A stretch of DNA of 64,000 nucleotides from JBBIQV01 sp964555285 (GTDB taxonomy: Bacteria; Nitrospirota; Nitrospiria; Nitrospirales; Nitrospiraceae). Positions 16,256-23,753 of this stretch are shown one piece after another. The position numbers were made by a program, and so were the translations under genes. The stretch spans positions 16,271-80,270 of the forward strand of contig CAZKRM010000014.1 of NCBI GenBank assembly GCA_964555285.1. The letters run 5' to 3'. Under the pieces are notes generated by a model. It searched no databases. It worked only from the letters and a program-made list of their open reading frames with translations, and was not told the DNA's origin. The stretch's first letter is position 1; each line of letters begins with the position of its first letter.

Positions 16256-17647
16256 ATGCTGGACGACACCACGGCTAGTTGGCCGCTGAAGCCATTGTCT
16301 GAAATCGTGGACCTCAATCCACGCCTGGATAAGTCCGGCTATCAAGACGACCTCAATGTATCGTTCGTGCCGATGGCCGCAGTCGAAGCAGGCAGTGGAC
16401 GGATAGAAGTGAGCCAGACAAGACACTTCTCTACGGTCAAGAAGGGGTATACACCGTTTCGTGAGGGTGATGTCCTGTTCGCCAAAATCACGCCCTGCAT
16501 GGAGAACGGGAAAATGGCGGTTGTGCCGAAGTTGACGAATGGTGTGGGGTTTGGCTCCACTGAGTTTCACGTTTTGCGCCCACGTCCTGGCATCGAGCCC
16601 AGGTACGTTTATCACTTCGTCTCCAACATGAGCTTTCGTCGAGAGGCAGCGCACCACATGACTGGTGCGGTCGGCCAAAAGCGCGTGCCAACATCTTTCC
16701 TTGAAGATGCAGCAATTCCAGTTCCACCCTTCGATCAGCAACAGCGCCTCGTCGCCGAAATCGAAAAACAATTCTCCCGCCTTGACGAAGCCGTCGCCAA
16801 TCTCAAGCGCGTCAAGGCCAACCTCAAGCGCTACAAGGCTTCTGTTCTTAAAGCCGCCGTCGAAGGCAGGCTGACTGAAGACTGGCGCAAGCAGCATCCG
16901 AACGCCGAACCAGCCAGCAAACTCCTCGAACGAATCCTCGCCGAACGGCGCAAGAAGTGGAATGGCAGAGGGAAATATAAGGAGCCTGTCGGGCCTGAAG
17001 CCAGCAACCTGCCACTGCTTCCGAAAGGGTGGACGTGGGCGGTAGTTGAACAGCTCGGAGTTGTGCAGCTTGGACGACAGAGATCCCCTAAGAATCGATC
17101 CAAGGATTACGCCGTCCGGTATATACGAGCCGCCAATATCACGGAGACGGGGCTTGACCTATCTGACCTCCTCGATATGGAGTTCTCGCCACAGGAACAG
17201 GAGAGATATCGATTGATGAAAGGGGATCTTGTGCTATCCGAGGCGTCTGGAAGTCCAAGACAAGTTGGAAAACCTGCCGTGTGGCGAGATCAGCTACCCC
17301 TGTGCTGTTTTCAGAATACGGTGATTCGTCTACGCCCGACAATGGATCTTTCGCCATACTTGCTCAAGTGCTTCCAGAGTTACTTTGTAAATGGTGTATT
17401 CGCGAAGATTGCGGGCGGGGTAGGCATCAACCATCTCAGTGCAGAAAAGTTCTCTAAGATAACGATACCTCTAGCACCCGTTCCCGAACAGCAGCAGATT
17501 CTCGCCGAAGTCGATCGCCGCCTGTCCGTCGTCGCTAAACTCGAAGCCACCGTCGAAGCCAATCTCACCCGCGCCGACCGCCTGAGGCAGTCAATTCTTT
17601 CACAGGCGTTTAATGGGAAGCTCCTATCTAATGGAGCGCATGGGTAA
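16256..17647 (+). CDS. hsdS: Type I restriction-modification specificity subunit HsdS
   Basis: Determines the DNA sequence recognised by the HsdM2S methylase and the HsdR2M2S nuclease. The 463-residue protein has the two target-recognition domains and two conserved helical spacers. TRD1 is about residues 10-160, followed by the coiled coil QQQRLVAEIEKQFSRLDEAV. TRD2 is about residues 235-410, followed by EQQQILAEVDRRLSVVAKLEATVEANL. Both TRDs contain the typical PLPPxxEQ-like turn (VPPFDQQQRL, APVPEQQQIL). No hsdM lies directly before or after it, unlike usual hsdMS order; hsdM is 4.5 kb downstream. Confidence 0.95.
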   Translation: MLDDTTASWPLKPLSEIVDLNPRLDKSGYQDDLNVSFVPMAAVEAGSGRIEVSQTRHFSTVKKGYTPFREGDVLFAKITPCMENGKMAVVPKLTNGVGFGSTEFHVLRPRPGIEPRYVYHFVSNMSFRREAAHHMTGAVGQKRVPTSFLEDAAIPVPPFDQQQRLVAEIEKQFSRLDEAVANLKRVKANLKRYKASVLKAAVEGRLTEDWRKQHPNAEPASKLLERILAERRKKWNGRGKYKEPVGPEASNLPLLPKGWTWAVVEQLGVVQLGRQRSPKNRSKDYAVRYIRAANITETGLDLSDLLDMEFSPQEQERYRLMKGDLVLSEASGSPRQVGKPAVWRDQLPLCCFQNTVIRLRPTMDLSPYLLKCFQSYFVNGVFAKIAGGVGINHLSAEKFSKITIPLAPVPEQQQILAEVDRRLSVVAKLEATVEANLTRADRLRQSILSQAFNGKLLSNGAHG

Positions 17648-17649
17648 CT

Positions 17650-18564
17650 ATGCCTGAACGGTTACCCTCTCATTTCATTGATCTGGTCCATGATGCACTG
17701 CTGAAATCGTTTTGGAGGAAGAATGCCCTTCTAAACTTTCTCCGGCGTCACAAGATTGCAGAAAGTTTTCTTGCAACATGGCAAGAAACTGAAACCAAGC
17801 GTGTGTTTGTAGGGCGATTGTTCCCAAAGCTAGAATCGGACAGCAAGGGTGCTCAGCTTATTAAGCAGATGGGTGCGTCGCTCTCCGATCAAGTGAAGTT
17901 TCCCGACCTCGAAGGCTGGGAGGATGCGCCCGCAAAGATTCAATCGGCTAGAGAGGCAATAGTGGCACTTCGTCACTATTTGAATACGCAGAAGCAAAAC
18001 GCAGACGATGCCAAAACGAGGGAAGAGACCAGAAAGGTCGCTCATCAGCGAATGCAAGAGACGATTAAGAAGCGACAATCTCTGGAAACCCTCGCCGAGA
18101 AATTAAAGGAACTTTCGAGGCGGATCGGTACTGCGGAGGCTGGTTACGAGTTCCAAGATTGGTTTTTTGATGTGGTCGATTTCTTCGAGATGACTAATCG
18201 GCGTCCATATTCTTCAGGCGGACGGCAGATTGATGGGTCTGTAACGGTTGAGGGTACGACCTATTTAATCGAGCTGAAGTTCACGAGAGAACAAGCGGGT
18301 GCCCCAAATGTTGATACATTCTTGGCTAAAGTGAACGACAAGGCAGACAATACGATGGGGATCATGGTTTCTATGTCAGGTTATTCCTCGACAGCAGTTG
18401 AACAAGCGTCTGGACGGAAAACGCCTATCATTCTGTTGGACCATGGCCACGTCTACCTCGTGCTAAACGGGAGCTGGACATTGAAAGAAGTAGTTTCACG
18501 CGTGAGGCGACATGCGTCACAAACCGCACGCGCATTTCTTCCGGCTTCAGAGTTTGGCGGATAA
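17650..18564 (+). CDS. Predicted restriction-type nuclease (PD-(D/E)XK-like)
   Basis: A 304-residue protein starting two bases after the hsdS stop codon. The N-terminal half is helical with a coiled coil around residues 120-160 (ETRKVAHQRMQETIKKRQSL). The C-terminal half carries GYEFQDWFFDVVDFFE, then RQIDGSVTVEGTTYLIELKFT, which gives the Asp...Glu-x-Lys order of the PD-(D/E)XK (Mrr-like) nuclease fold. The downstream ...TAVEQASGRKTPIILLDHGHVY segment resembles the strand that closes the fold. Base composition is AT-richer than the flanking core genome. It may work with the type I system or be an independent defence gene. Activity is inferred from the motif only. Confidence 0.72.
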   Translation: MPERLPSHFIDLVHDALLKSFWRKNALLNFLRRHKIAESFLATWQETETKRVFVGRLFPKLESDSKGAQLIKQMGASLSDQVKFPDLEGWEDAPAKIQSAREAIVALRHYLNTQKQNADDAKTREETRKVAHQRMQETIKKRQSLETLAEKLKELSRRIGTAEAGYEFQDWFFDVVDFFEMTNRRPYSSGGRQIDGSVTVEGTTYLIELKFTREQAGAPNVDTFLAKVNDKADNTMGIMVSMSGYSSTAVEQASGRKTPIILLDHGHVYLVLNGSWTLKEVVSRVRRHASQTARAFLPASEFGG

Positions 18565-18746
18565 CTACTGCCTTGAGTCCAAATCCCCCAAAAGTACAAA
18601 CAAGAAGCTAATCTATCGAAGGTCGGTGTGTAACACAGAACCACACGTCCTAATGGGGAGGGCATGAAAGGGGGCTACCCCGCTGTTCTTTTGGTTGCCA
18701 AAGGGCTAAAATATTTTCACTTTTCTGTAAAACTAGGTCTAAGCCC

Positions 18747-19535
18747 ATGAGCGACAATTCAAAAATTGAATGGACTGACGCAACCTGGAACCCTGTTCGG
18801 GGGTGTTCCAAGGTTAGCCCAGGTTGCATGAACTGCTACGCCGAGACTTTTGCTGAACGGTTTCGCGGTGTACCAGGTCACCCTTTTGAGCAGGGGTTTG
18901 ATTTGCGATTGGTCCCAGAGAAGCTTGCTGAACCGTTGCGGTGGCGAACCCCTAAAATGATTTTCGTCAATTCGATGAGTGACTTGTTCCATGAACAGGT
19001 TCCTGATGAATATATTGTCAACGTTGCCCGTGTCATGCGATTGGCCAACTGGCACACGTATCAGGTGTTGACTAAACGCTCGGAGCGGATGCTGGATTTG
19101 CTTAACGGGAAGCTGCGATTCGCCTCAAGCCAGAAAAACATTTGGTGGGGAGTCAGCGTCGAAAATAGGAAACACGGGCTGCCGCGCCTTGAACACCTAC
19201 GCGAGGCTCCAGCGCAAGTCCGGTTCCTGTCGATCGAGCCGTTGCTTGAAGACCTTGGAACTTTCAGCCTCAAGGGTATTAGTTGGGTCATTGTTGGTGG
19301 AGAAAGTGGCCCGGGCGCAAGGGTTATGGCCAAAGAGTGGGTGCTTTCGATCCGTGATCTGTGCAGGCGAGCTCAGGTTCCTTTCTTCTTCAAGCAATGG
19401 GGTGGGGTCCGGAAGAGTGAGACTGGGCGAACTCTCAATGGCAAAACCTACAGTGAATTTCCTGCTCGCAGCATCGCGCCTGTCCCTTCTGCCGCAGAAC
19501 TGCTGACAATCCGAGAAGAACTTGAACTTGCGTAG
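18747..19535 (+). CDS. Phage Gp37/Gp68 family protein (DUF5131)
   Basis: A 262-residue protein beginning with IEWTDATWNPVRGCSKVSPGCMNCYAE. The three Cys (C-x6-C-x2-C spacing) define the three-Cys-motif family found in phages and islands. FVNSMSDLFHEQVP, YQVLTKRSERM and VIVGGESGPGARVM are other hallmark blocks. The cysteines are thought to bind a metal or iron-sulfur cluster, as in radical-SAM-like folds, but the reaction is not established. The start ATG is preceded by ~180 AT-rich non-coding bases with no clear promoter. It is paired with the tcmP-like gene five bases downstream, the usual partner. Confidence 0.9.
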   Translation: MSDNSKIEWTDATWNPVRGCSKVSPGCMNCYAETFAERFRGVPGHPFEQGFDLRLVPEKLAEPLRWRTPKMIFVNSMSDLFHEQVPDEYIVNVARVMRLANWHTYQVLTKRSERMLDLLNGKLRFASSQKNIWWGVSVENRKHGLPRLEHLREAPAQVRFLSIEPLLEDLGTFSLKGISWVIVGGESGPGARVMAKEWVLSIRDLCRRAQVPFFFKQWGGVRKSETGRTLNGKTYSEFPARSIAPVPSAAELLTIREELELA

Positions 19536-19540
19536 AGCTC

Positions 19541-20617
19541 ATGTCGCCTGACGACTTTCACGATAAGCCGTTCGACGAAGGCACGCTCACAAAGCTTCAT
19601 ATATTTGAGCTATATGCTCGCGAATGGTTTCCGGTGTTCTTATCGCCGGAAAGGCCCTTGCGTGAGGCCATTCATGTGTTCGACTTTTTCGCTGGACCTG
19701 GAACCGACTGCGACAATGTTCCAGGGAGCCCTTTGCGGCTATTGCGGCAGCTTCAGGAGTATCAGGGGACCCAGGGGTGGGGAAAAGTTCGGATCCACGC
19801 GCATTTCTATGACGAGGATTCGGACAAGATTGCTCAGCTTAAAGAGAACATTGCCAACCATGAGCTCCAGCTCCCCAACGTAACCTACGATCTCCAGGCT
19901 CTGCGTTTTGATGACGCATTTCGGGAATCCGCAGTGACATTGGCCGATCCGCAAGCGGCTAAGCTAGTGCTCATTGACCAGATGGGTGTTGCCCAGGTCA
20001 CCCCTGAGGTATTCCGCAAGTTAGTTAATTCACCAACATGTGACTTTCTGTTCTTCCTCTCTTCTTCGACGCTACACAGGTTTCGCGATCATCCCGCCAT
20101 CAAGCAGAAGATTGTTCGCCCCAACGACTACTACCACGTCCATCGCGCAGCTCTGGAGTATTACCGGAGCCTGCTTCCCCAAGGCCGCGAGTATTATCTT
20201 GCGCCATTTTCAATTAAGAAGGCGGCGAATATTTACGGCATCATCTTTGGCTCTGCTCATCCTCGCGGGATCGACAAATTTCTTGAGGTGGCATGGCGAA
20301 AGGATGAATTCACTGGCGAAGCCGACTTTTCTATCGATCGTGAGAATATCCGGCCCGAGCAGCTACTGTTGCCAATGAGCGAAGTTCAGCCAAGTAAGAT
20401 CACGGCTTTTGAAAGTGAGATGGCAGACTTGCTACGGGGTGGGCACCTTTCAAATGAAGCTGATGTCATGCAAGTGTGTTTCGAATACGGTGTAAAGAGA
20501 CAACATGCTAGAGCTGTTCTCGCGCAAATGAAAAAGGAGGGCGTCATCGACATTGAGTTCCAAGTTCCTGACGTGCAACGGATTCGTTCTCCACGACCCA
20601 TTCGCATGAGGAAGTAG
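19541..20617 (+). CDS. tcmP: Three-Cys-motif partner protein TcmP
   Basis: A 358-residue protein of the family that accompanies Gp37/Gp68 proteins. The N-terminal block KLHIFELYAREWFPVF, the DFFAGPGTD motif and HAHFYDEDSDKIAQL are typical of this family and recall Rossmann-type methyltransferases. LVLIDQMG and CDFLFFLSSSTLHRF follow. The C-terminal ~80 residues look like a winged-helix or helical extension. The gene starts five bases after its partner's stop, so both are expressed together. The pair is often carried by genomic islands, and a defence role has been suspected from context, but no reaction is known. Confidence 0.88.
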   Translation: MSPDDFHDKPFDEGTLTKLHIFELYAREWFPVFLSPERPLREAIHVFDFFAGPGTDCDNVPGSPLRLLRQLQEYQGTQGWGKVRIHAHFYDEDSDKIAQLKENIANHELQLPNVTYDLQALRFDDAFRESAVTLADPQAAKLVLIDQMGVAQVTPEVFRKLVNSPTCDFLFFLSSSTLHRFRDHPAIKQKIVRPNDYYHVHRAALEYYRSLLPQGREYYLAPFSIKKAANIYGIIFGSAHPRGIDKFLEVAWRKDEFTGEADFSIDRENIRPEQLLLPMSEVQPSKITAFESEMADLLRGGHLSNEADVMQVCFEYGVKRQHARAVLAQMKKEGVIDIEFQVPDVQRIRSPRPIRMRK

Positions 20618-20683
20618 ACGGATGTCTCCCACTTCCCAAATCGTTCAAAAGCTCTGGAACTACTGCAACGTTCTCCGCGACGA

Positions 20684-20710
20684 CCTGTCTGCGTGCCTCG
20701 CACAGGCAGG
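20684..20710. repeat. 27-base in-frame insertion in hsdM fragment
   Basis: Removing these 27 bases restores the HsdM codon order R-D-D-G-M-S-Y, so the insertion is exact and in frame. It begins CCTGTCTGCGT and ends ACAGGCAGG, with partly self-complementary ends, like the element inside hsdR at 13607. Confidence 0.7.
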
Positions 20711-20729
20711 CGGGATGAGCTACGGCGAC

Positions 20730-20756
20730 CACCCTTCGGCGAAGCTCGGGACAGGT
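20730..20756. repeat. Second in-frame insertion in hsdM fragment
   Basis: Nine codons (HPSAKLGTG) replace one codon between GD and V of the HsdM motif GDYVEQL. The bases contain CCCTTCGGCGAAGCTCGGG, a short palindrome-like core (CCTTCGGCGAAG) of a type I have seen as a dispersed repeat in environmental genomes. Its family assignment is from memory and unverified. Confidence 0.55.
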
Positions 20757-20880
20757 GTCGCGCAGTTGAGTTGGTCGATGTTGTCATCAGCTGGGGATGT
20801 GGGGCATGTCTGTGATACGGTTGCAATGACGAGTTGGTTCCAGTAGATGATGAAATATGATTGAGCCAGGGAGGTGAATC

Positions 20881-21087
20881 GTGAGACAGGTGATTATTTA
20901 CCGTGGAGAGGATGGCTATTGGGTGGCCGAGTGCCCAAGCCTGCCAGGTTGTCTCAGCCAGGGGAAGACCAAAGAAGAAGCGGTGGTCAATATCCGCGAG
21001 GCCATTCGTGGCTACATTTCAGCGCTGGAGGAGGACAAGCTTGCTGTGCCTGAAGAGCGTTTCGATGCGGTCTTGATGGCCGTATGA
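20881..21087 (+). CDS. hicB: HicB-family antitoxin
   Basis: A 68-residue protein of the HicB/UPF0150 fold: YRGEDGYWVAECPSLPGCLSQGKTKEEAVVNIREAI is the full core. HicB binds and inhibits the HicA mRNA interferase and usually represses the operon. Only the core domain is present; a separate DNA-binding domain is missing, so repression would need the core itself. The GTG start has a strong GGGAGGTGA ribosome-binding site at a normal distance. The gene overlaps hicA as ATGA and comes first, the reverse of the more common hicA-hicB order. Confidence 0.92.
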   Translation: MRQVIIYRGEDGYWVAECPSLPGCLSQGKTKEEAVVNIREAIRGYISALEEDKLAVPEERFDAVLMAV

Positions 21088-21305
21088 GTAAGTTGCCGAG
21101 TATCTCCGGGAGAGCATGTATTAAAGCCCTCGAGCGAGCGGGTTTTGTGGTGCGGCGACAGGAAGGCAGCCATGTGATTCTTCGGCGCGCGCAACCCTTC
21201 GGCCAACTGGTTGTTCCCGATCACAAGGAGCTGGACCGCGGCACGCTCCGCGCGATCATTCGCCAGGCGGATCTCACGGTGGAGGAGTTTCTTCGGTTGC
21301 TGTAG
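21084..21305 (+). CDS. hicA: HicA-family mRNA interferase toxin
   Basis: A 73-residue toxin of the HicA double-stranded-RNA-binding-like fold, which cleaves mRNA. It has the catalytic motif EGSHVILRR (Gly-Ser-His) and the C-terminal block VPDHKELDRGTLRAIIRQA. Full family length, no visible damage, so the pair may be active. It could stabilise the surrounding island by making its loss costly (inference). Confidence 0.93.
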   Translation: MSKLPSISGRACIKALERAGFVVRRQEGSHVILRRAQPFGQLVVPDHKELDRGTLRAIIRQADLTVEEFLRLL

Positions 21306-21388
21306 AAACCACGACTTCAATCAGGGTTTTTGCTTCTCACTCATGTCCGATATGCATACATGATGACTCCTTTTTGAACCATGGCCAG

Positions 21389-22108
21389 ATGAGTCCCTCC
21401 GCCATCCTCCAAAAGCTCTGGAACTACTGCAACGTTCTTCCTGCCTACGCCAATCAAGGTGCGGCAAGCAGGTGCGATGACGGGATGAGTTCTGGCGATC
21501 GCGGCGATGAGTATGCGTCCCTCGACGAATCCGACCTGGTGATTTTGATGCTGGCACATCGGTTCGGGGAGGTAGGGAACGCGGACATTCAGCCCTATTG
21601 TCCGGACCACCCCCGCGATATCGGCGTTCGGTTACGGCGCTTTGTTGCAAAAAGATGGTTGGGTAAGACCGGACATACGCGGGGAACTCGATATCGCCTA
21701 CCGGCAAGTGCTTCACTCGATCTCTTTGCAGGTGGTAGCGATGTTGACTTAAGCTCCGGACATTCTGCTGCCAGCTCCGGACATTCTGGGGTAGCCACCG
21801 GACATTCCGAGGCGCCCCACGATACTGCCATTGAGGCGGAGCATGGCGTCTTACGGCATCTTGCCGCGCCTGTTCGGGACAAAGGTCGCGCTCCAAAAGA
21901 GATGGTAGAACAGACCATTACATCACTTTGTCGAGCCCGCTGGCTCACGCTTCGCGAACTCGCTGAATTGCTCGGGCGCGATTCAGAGGCCCTTCGGAAA
22001 CACTATATTACTCGCTTGCTGAGACAGGGGCGTCTGCTGCCTCGATATCCTCATCACCCGAATCACCCTGAGCAAGCTTATCAGGCATCAGAAAGTGCCA
22101 GCGTATGA
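21389..22108 (+). CDS. Chimeric gene: hsdM 5' end joined to the C-terminal part of an AlbA_2-type regulator
   Basis: The first ~30 residues repeat the HsdM start (AILQKLWNYCNVL) with an 11-residue insertion, then DDGMSSGD. The remainder is different: LVILMLAHRFGEVGN...DIGVRLRRFVAKRWL is a winged-helix-like block, followed by a linker with three Ser/Thr-Gly-His-Ser repeats (SSGHSAASSGHSGVATGHS) and a second helical block (WLTLRELAELLGRDSEALRKHYI). That tail resembles the C-terminus of AlbA_2/divergent-AAA ATP-binding regulators lacking their N-terminal domains. The frame is intact for 239 residues and ends four bases into hsdM (ATGA overlap). Whether the product is functional is unknown; the recombination origin is the better-supported statement. 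Confidence 0.65.
   Translation: MSPSAILQKLWNYCNVLPAYANQGAASRCDDGMSSGDRGDEYASLDESDLVILMLAHRFGEVGNADIQPYCPDHPRDIGVRLRRFVAKRWLGKTGHTRGTRYRLPASASLDLFAGGSDVDLSSGHSAASSGHSGVATGHSEAPHDTAIEAEHGVLRHLAAPVRDKGRAPKEMVEQTITSLCRARWLTLRELAELLGRDSEALRKHYITRLLRQGRLLPRYPHHPNHPEQAYQASESASV
21440..21472. repeat. 33-base in-frame insertion in the chimeric gene
   Basis: Lies at the same HsdM position as the insertion at 20684 (after N-V-L) and adds 11 codons (PAYANQGAASR) without shifting the frame. The ends are CCTGC and GCAGG, a perfect five-base inverted repeat, and the interior is only loosely related to the other copies. Confidence 0.6.
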
Positions 22109-23604
22109 CCTCTTCTGCCATCGTTCAAAAACTCTGGAACTACTGCAACGTCCTTCGTGATGACGGCATGAGCTATGGCGACTATGTCGAGCAGTTGACG
22201 TACTTGCTATTCCTCAAGATGGCCGACGAACGGACGAAGCCGCCGTACAGCCAGCCCAGCCAGATTCCCGACAAGTACAGTTGGCCCAGCCTGCTCAAGA
22301 AGGACGGTGATGACCTGTTCGATCATTACCGCCATCTCTTGGAAGAGCTTGGCAAGGGGAAGGGCATGCTCGGCCTGATTTTCACGAAGGCCCAGAATAA
22401 GTTTCAGGACCCGGTTAAGCTTCGGCGGCTAATTGTGGATCTGATCGACAAAGAAGACTGGTCCACGATGAGCGCCGATGTGAAAGGGGATGCCTACGAA
22501 GGCTTGCTCGAAAAGAACGCGCAGGACACCAAGTCCGGCGCGGGCCAGTACTTCACCCCACGGCCGCTGATTGCGGCGATGGTGGAGGCCATCACCCCGC
22601 AGTCCGGCGAGACCATCTGCGACCCGGCCTGCGGGACCGGCGGATTTTTCCTGGCCGCACATGACTACATCGTAAAGCACTATCCCAACCTCACCAAGGA
22701 CGAAAAGCGACAGCTCAAGCAAGGCACGTTCAAAGGATGGGAATTGGTCCAAAGCACGGCACGGCTCTGCGCTATGAATATGATGCTCCACGGGATCGGG
22801 AGCGACAAAGACCTCCCCATCGTCGTGGCCGACTCCTTGGCCGCTGATCCTGGGGATCGGTTCGACATCGTGATGACGAATCCACCGTTTGGGAAGAAGA
22901 GCAGCACAACCATCGTCGGCGAAGAAGGCCAAGTCTCCAAGGAACGGGACATCGTTGAGCGTGACGACTTCTGGGCGACGACCTCCAACAAGCAACTCAA
23001 CTTCGTCCAGCACGTCAAAACCCTGCTAAAGCAAAATGGCCTCGCCGCAGTCGTGGTGCCGGACAACGTCCTCTTCGAAGGTGGTGCAGGAGAAACCGTC
23101 CGCCGCAAGCTCCTGCACGAGTGCGACGTACACACTCTATTGCGTCTGCCGACTGGCCTCTTCTATGCGCAGGGTGTAAAAGCCAATGTGCTCTTCTTCG
23201 ACAAAAAACCCGCGAGCGAGACCCCCTGGACCAAGAAGCTCTGGATCTACGACCTCCGCACCAACCAACACTTCACGCTCAAAACCGATCCACTCAAGCG
23301 CGAAGATCTTGACGAGTTTGTGAAATGCTACAACCCGTCAAATAGACACACCCGCAAAACCACCTGGTCTGACAAGAAACCCGATGGCCGCTGGCGTGCC
23401 TACGACTATGACGAGCTGATCGCCCGCGACAAAGCCAGCCTGGACATCTTCTGGCTCAAAGACGAATCCCTCGAAGCCTCCGACAACCTCCCCGATCCCG
23501 ACGTCATCGCCCAAGAGATCGTTGACGACCTCGAAGCCACCCTCGAACAATTTCGCCTGATCGCGACCGACCTTGGTAGTGAACCACAAGAAAAGGTGCC
23601 CTGA
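22105..23604 (+). CDS. hsdM: Type I restriction-modification methyltransferase subunit HsdM
   Basis: N6-adenine DNA methyltransferase that, with HsdS, protects host DNA. The 499-residue protein starts with the HsdM helical domain (AIVQKLWNYCNVLRDDGMSYGDYVEQLTYLLFLKM). The catalytic domain carries GQYFTPRPLI, the SAM-binding motif DPACGTGGFFLAAHD and the N6-adenine motif NPPFG. It appears intact. It is the last gene of the island and overlaps the chimeric gene by four bases. Its separation from hsdS by cargo is unusual, but all three hsd subunits are on one strand and could still form one enzyme. Confidence 0.96.
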   Translation: MTSSAIVQKLWNYCNVLRDDGMSYGDYVEQLTYLLFLKMADERTKPPYSQPSQIPDKYSWPSLLKKDGDDLFDHYRHLLEELGKGKGMLGLIFTKAQNKFQDPVKLRRLIVDLIDKEDWSTMSADVKGDAYEGLLEKNAQDTKSGAGQYFTPRPLIAAMVEAITPQSGETICDPACGTGGFFLAAHDYIVKHYPNLTKDEKRQLKQGTFKGWELVQSTARLCAMNMMLHGIGSDKDLPIVVADSLAADPGDRFDIVMTNPPFGKKSSTTIVGEEGQVSKERDIVERDDFWATTSNKQLNFVQHVKTLLKQNGLAAVVVPDNVLFEGGAGETVRRKLLHECDVHTLLRLPTGLFYAQGVKANVLFFDKKPASETPWTKKLWIYDLRTNQHFTLKTDPLKREDLDEFVKCYNPSNRHTRKTTWSDKKPDGRWRAYDYDELIARDKASLDIFWLKDESLEASDNLPDPDVIAQEIVDDLEATLEQFRLIATDLGSEPQEKVP

Positions 23605-23634
23605 GGAACGATGAGGCTCACAGCTCCCCCGAAC

Positions 23635-23663
23635 TTGACAGGGTTTCGATGACTCGATAAGAT
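23635..23663 (+). promoter_or_regulatory. Probable sigma70 promoter of the pyr operon
   Basis: TTGACA (23635-23640) and TAAGAT (23658-23663) are separated by 17 bases. Transcription would start near 23670, just before the PyrR-binding hairpin, giving a ~185-base leader before pyrR. Confidence 0.75.
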
Positions 23664-23678
23664 GCCATTGCCTTTAAC

Positions 23679-23698
23679 GCTCATCCCGTGAGGTGAGC
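23679..23698 (+). promoter_or_regulatory. PyrR-binding (anti-antiterminator) hairpin
   Basis: Five-base stem GCTCA/TGAGC closing a loop TCCCGTGAGG. The segment 23682-23695 matches the PyrR RNA consensus ARUCCNGNGAGGYU at 12 of 14 positions. Binding of UMP-loaded PyrR here would favour the terminator at 23754. The leader between the two elements has another hairpin-forming stretch (about 23720-23742) that could belong to an alternative antiterminator. Confidence 0.75.
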
Positions 23699-23753
23699 AA
23701 GGAGCGGCATATCATATGTGGAACGGCGAACGGTGCCGTCCGACTCATGTGGG

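Larger units (their letters stand above)
20622..20846 (+). pseudogene. Broken hsdM 5' end, with two small insertions
   Basis: The start encodes QIVQKLWNYCNVLRDD, nearly the same as the intact HsdM start (AIVQKLWNYCNVLRDD, 22105). The next conserved residues GMSYGD and V-QL are still present but are separated by two in-frame insertions (20684-20710 and 20730-20756). After about residue 50 the similarity to HsdM stops, and the frame ends at 20846 after an unrelated tail. It cannot encode a methylase. It marks the right border of the Gp37/68-TcmP cargo. Confidence 0.8.

Noticed and set aside
20622..20846. Independent small functional protein
   Set aside because: Its first half is clearly an interrupted HsdM start and the tail has no features, so a broken gene is the simpler reading.
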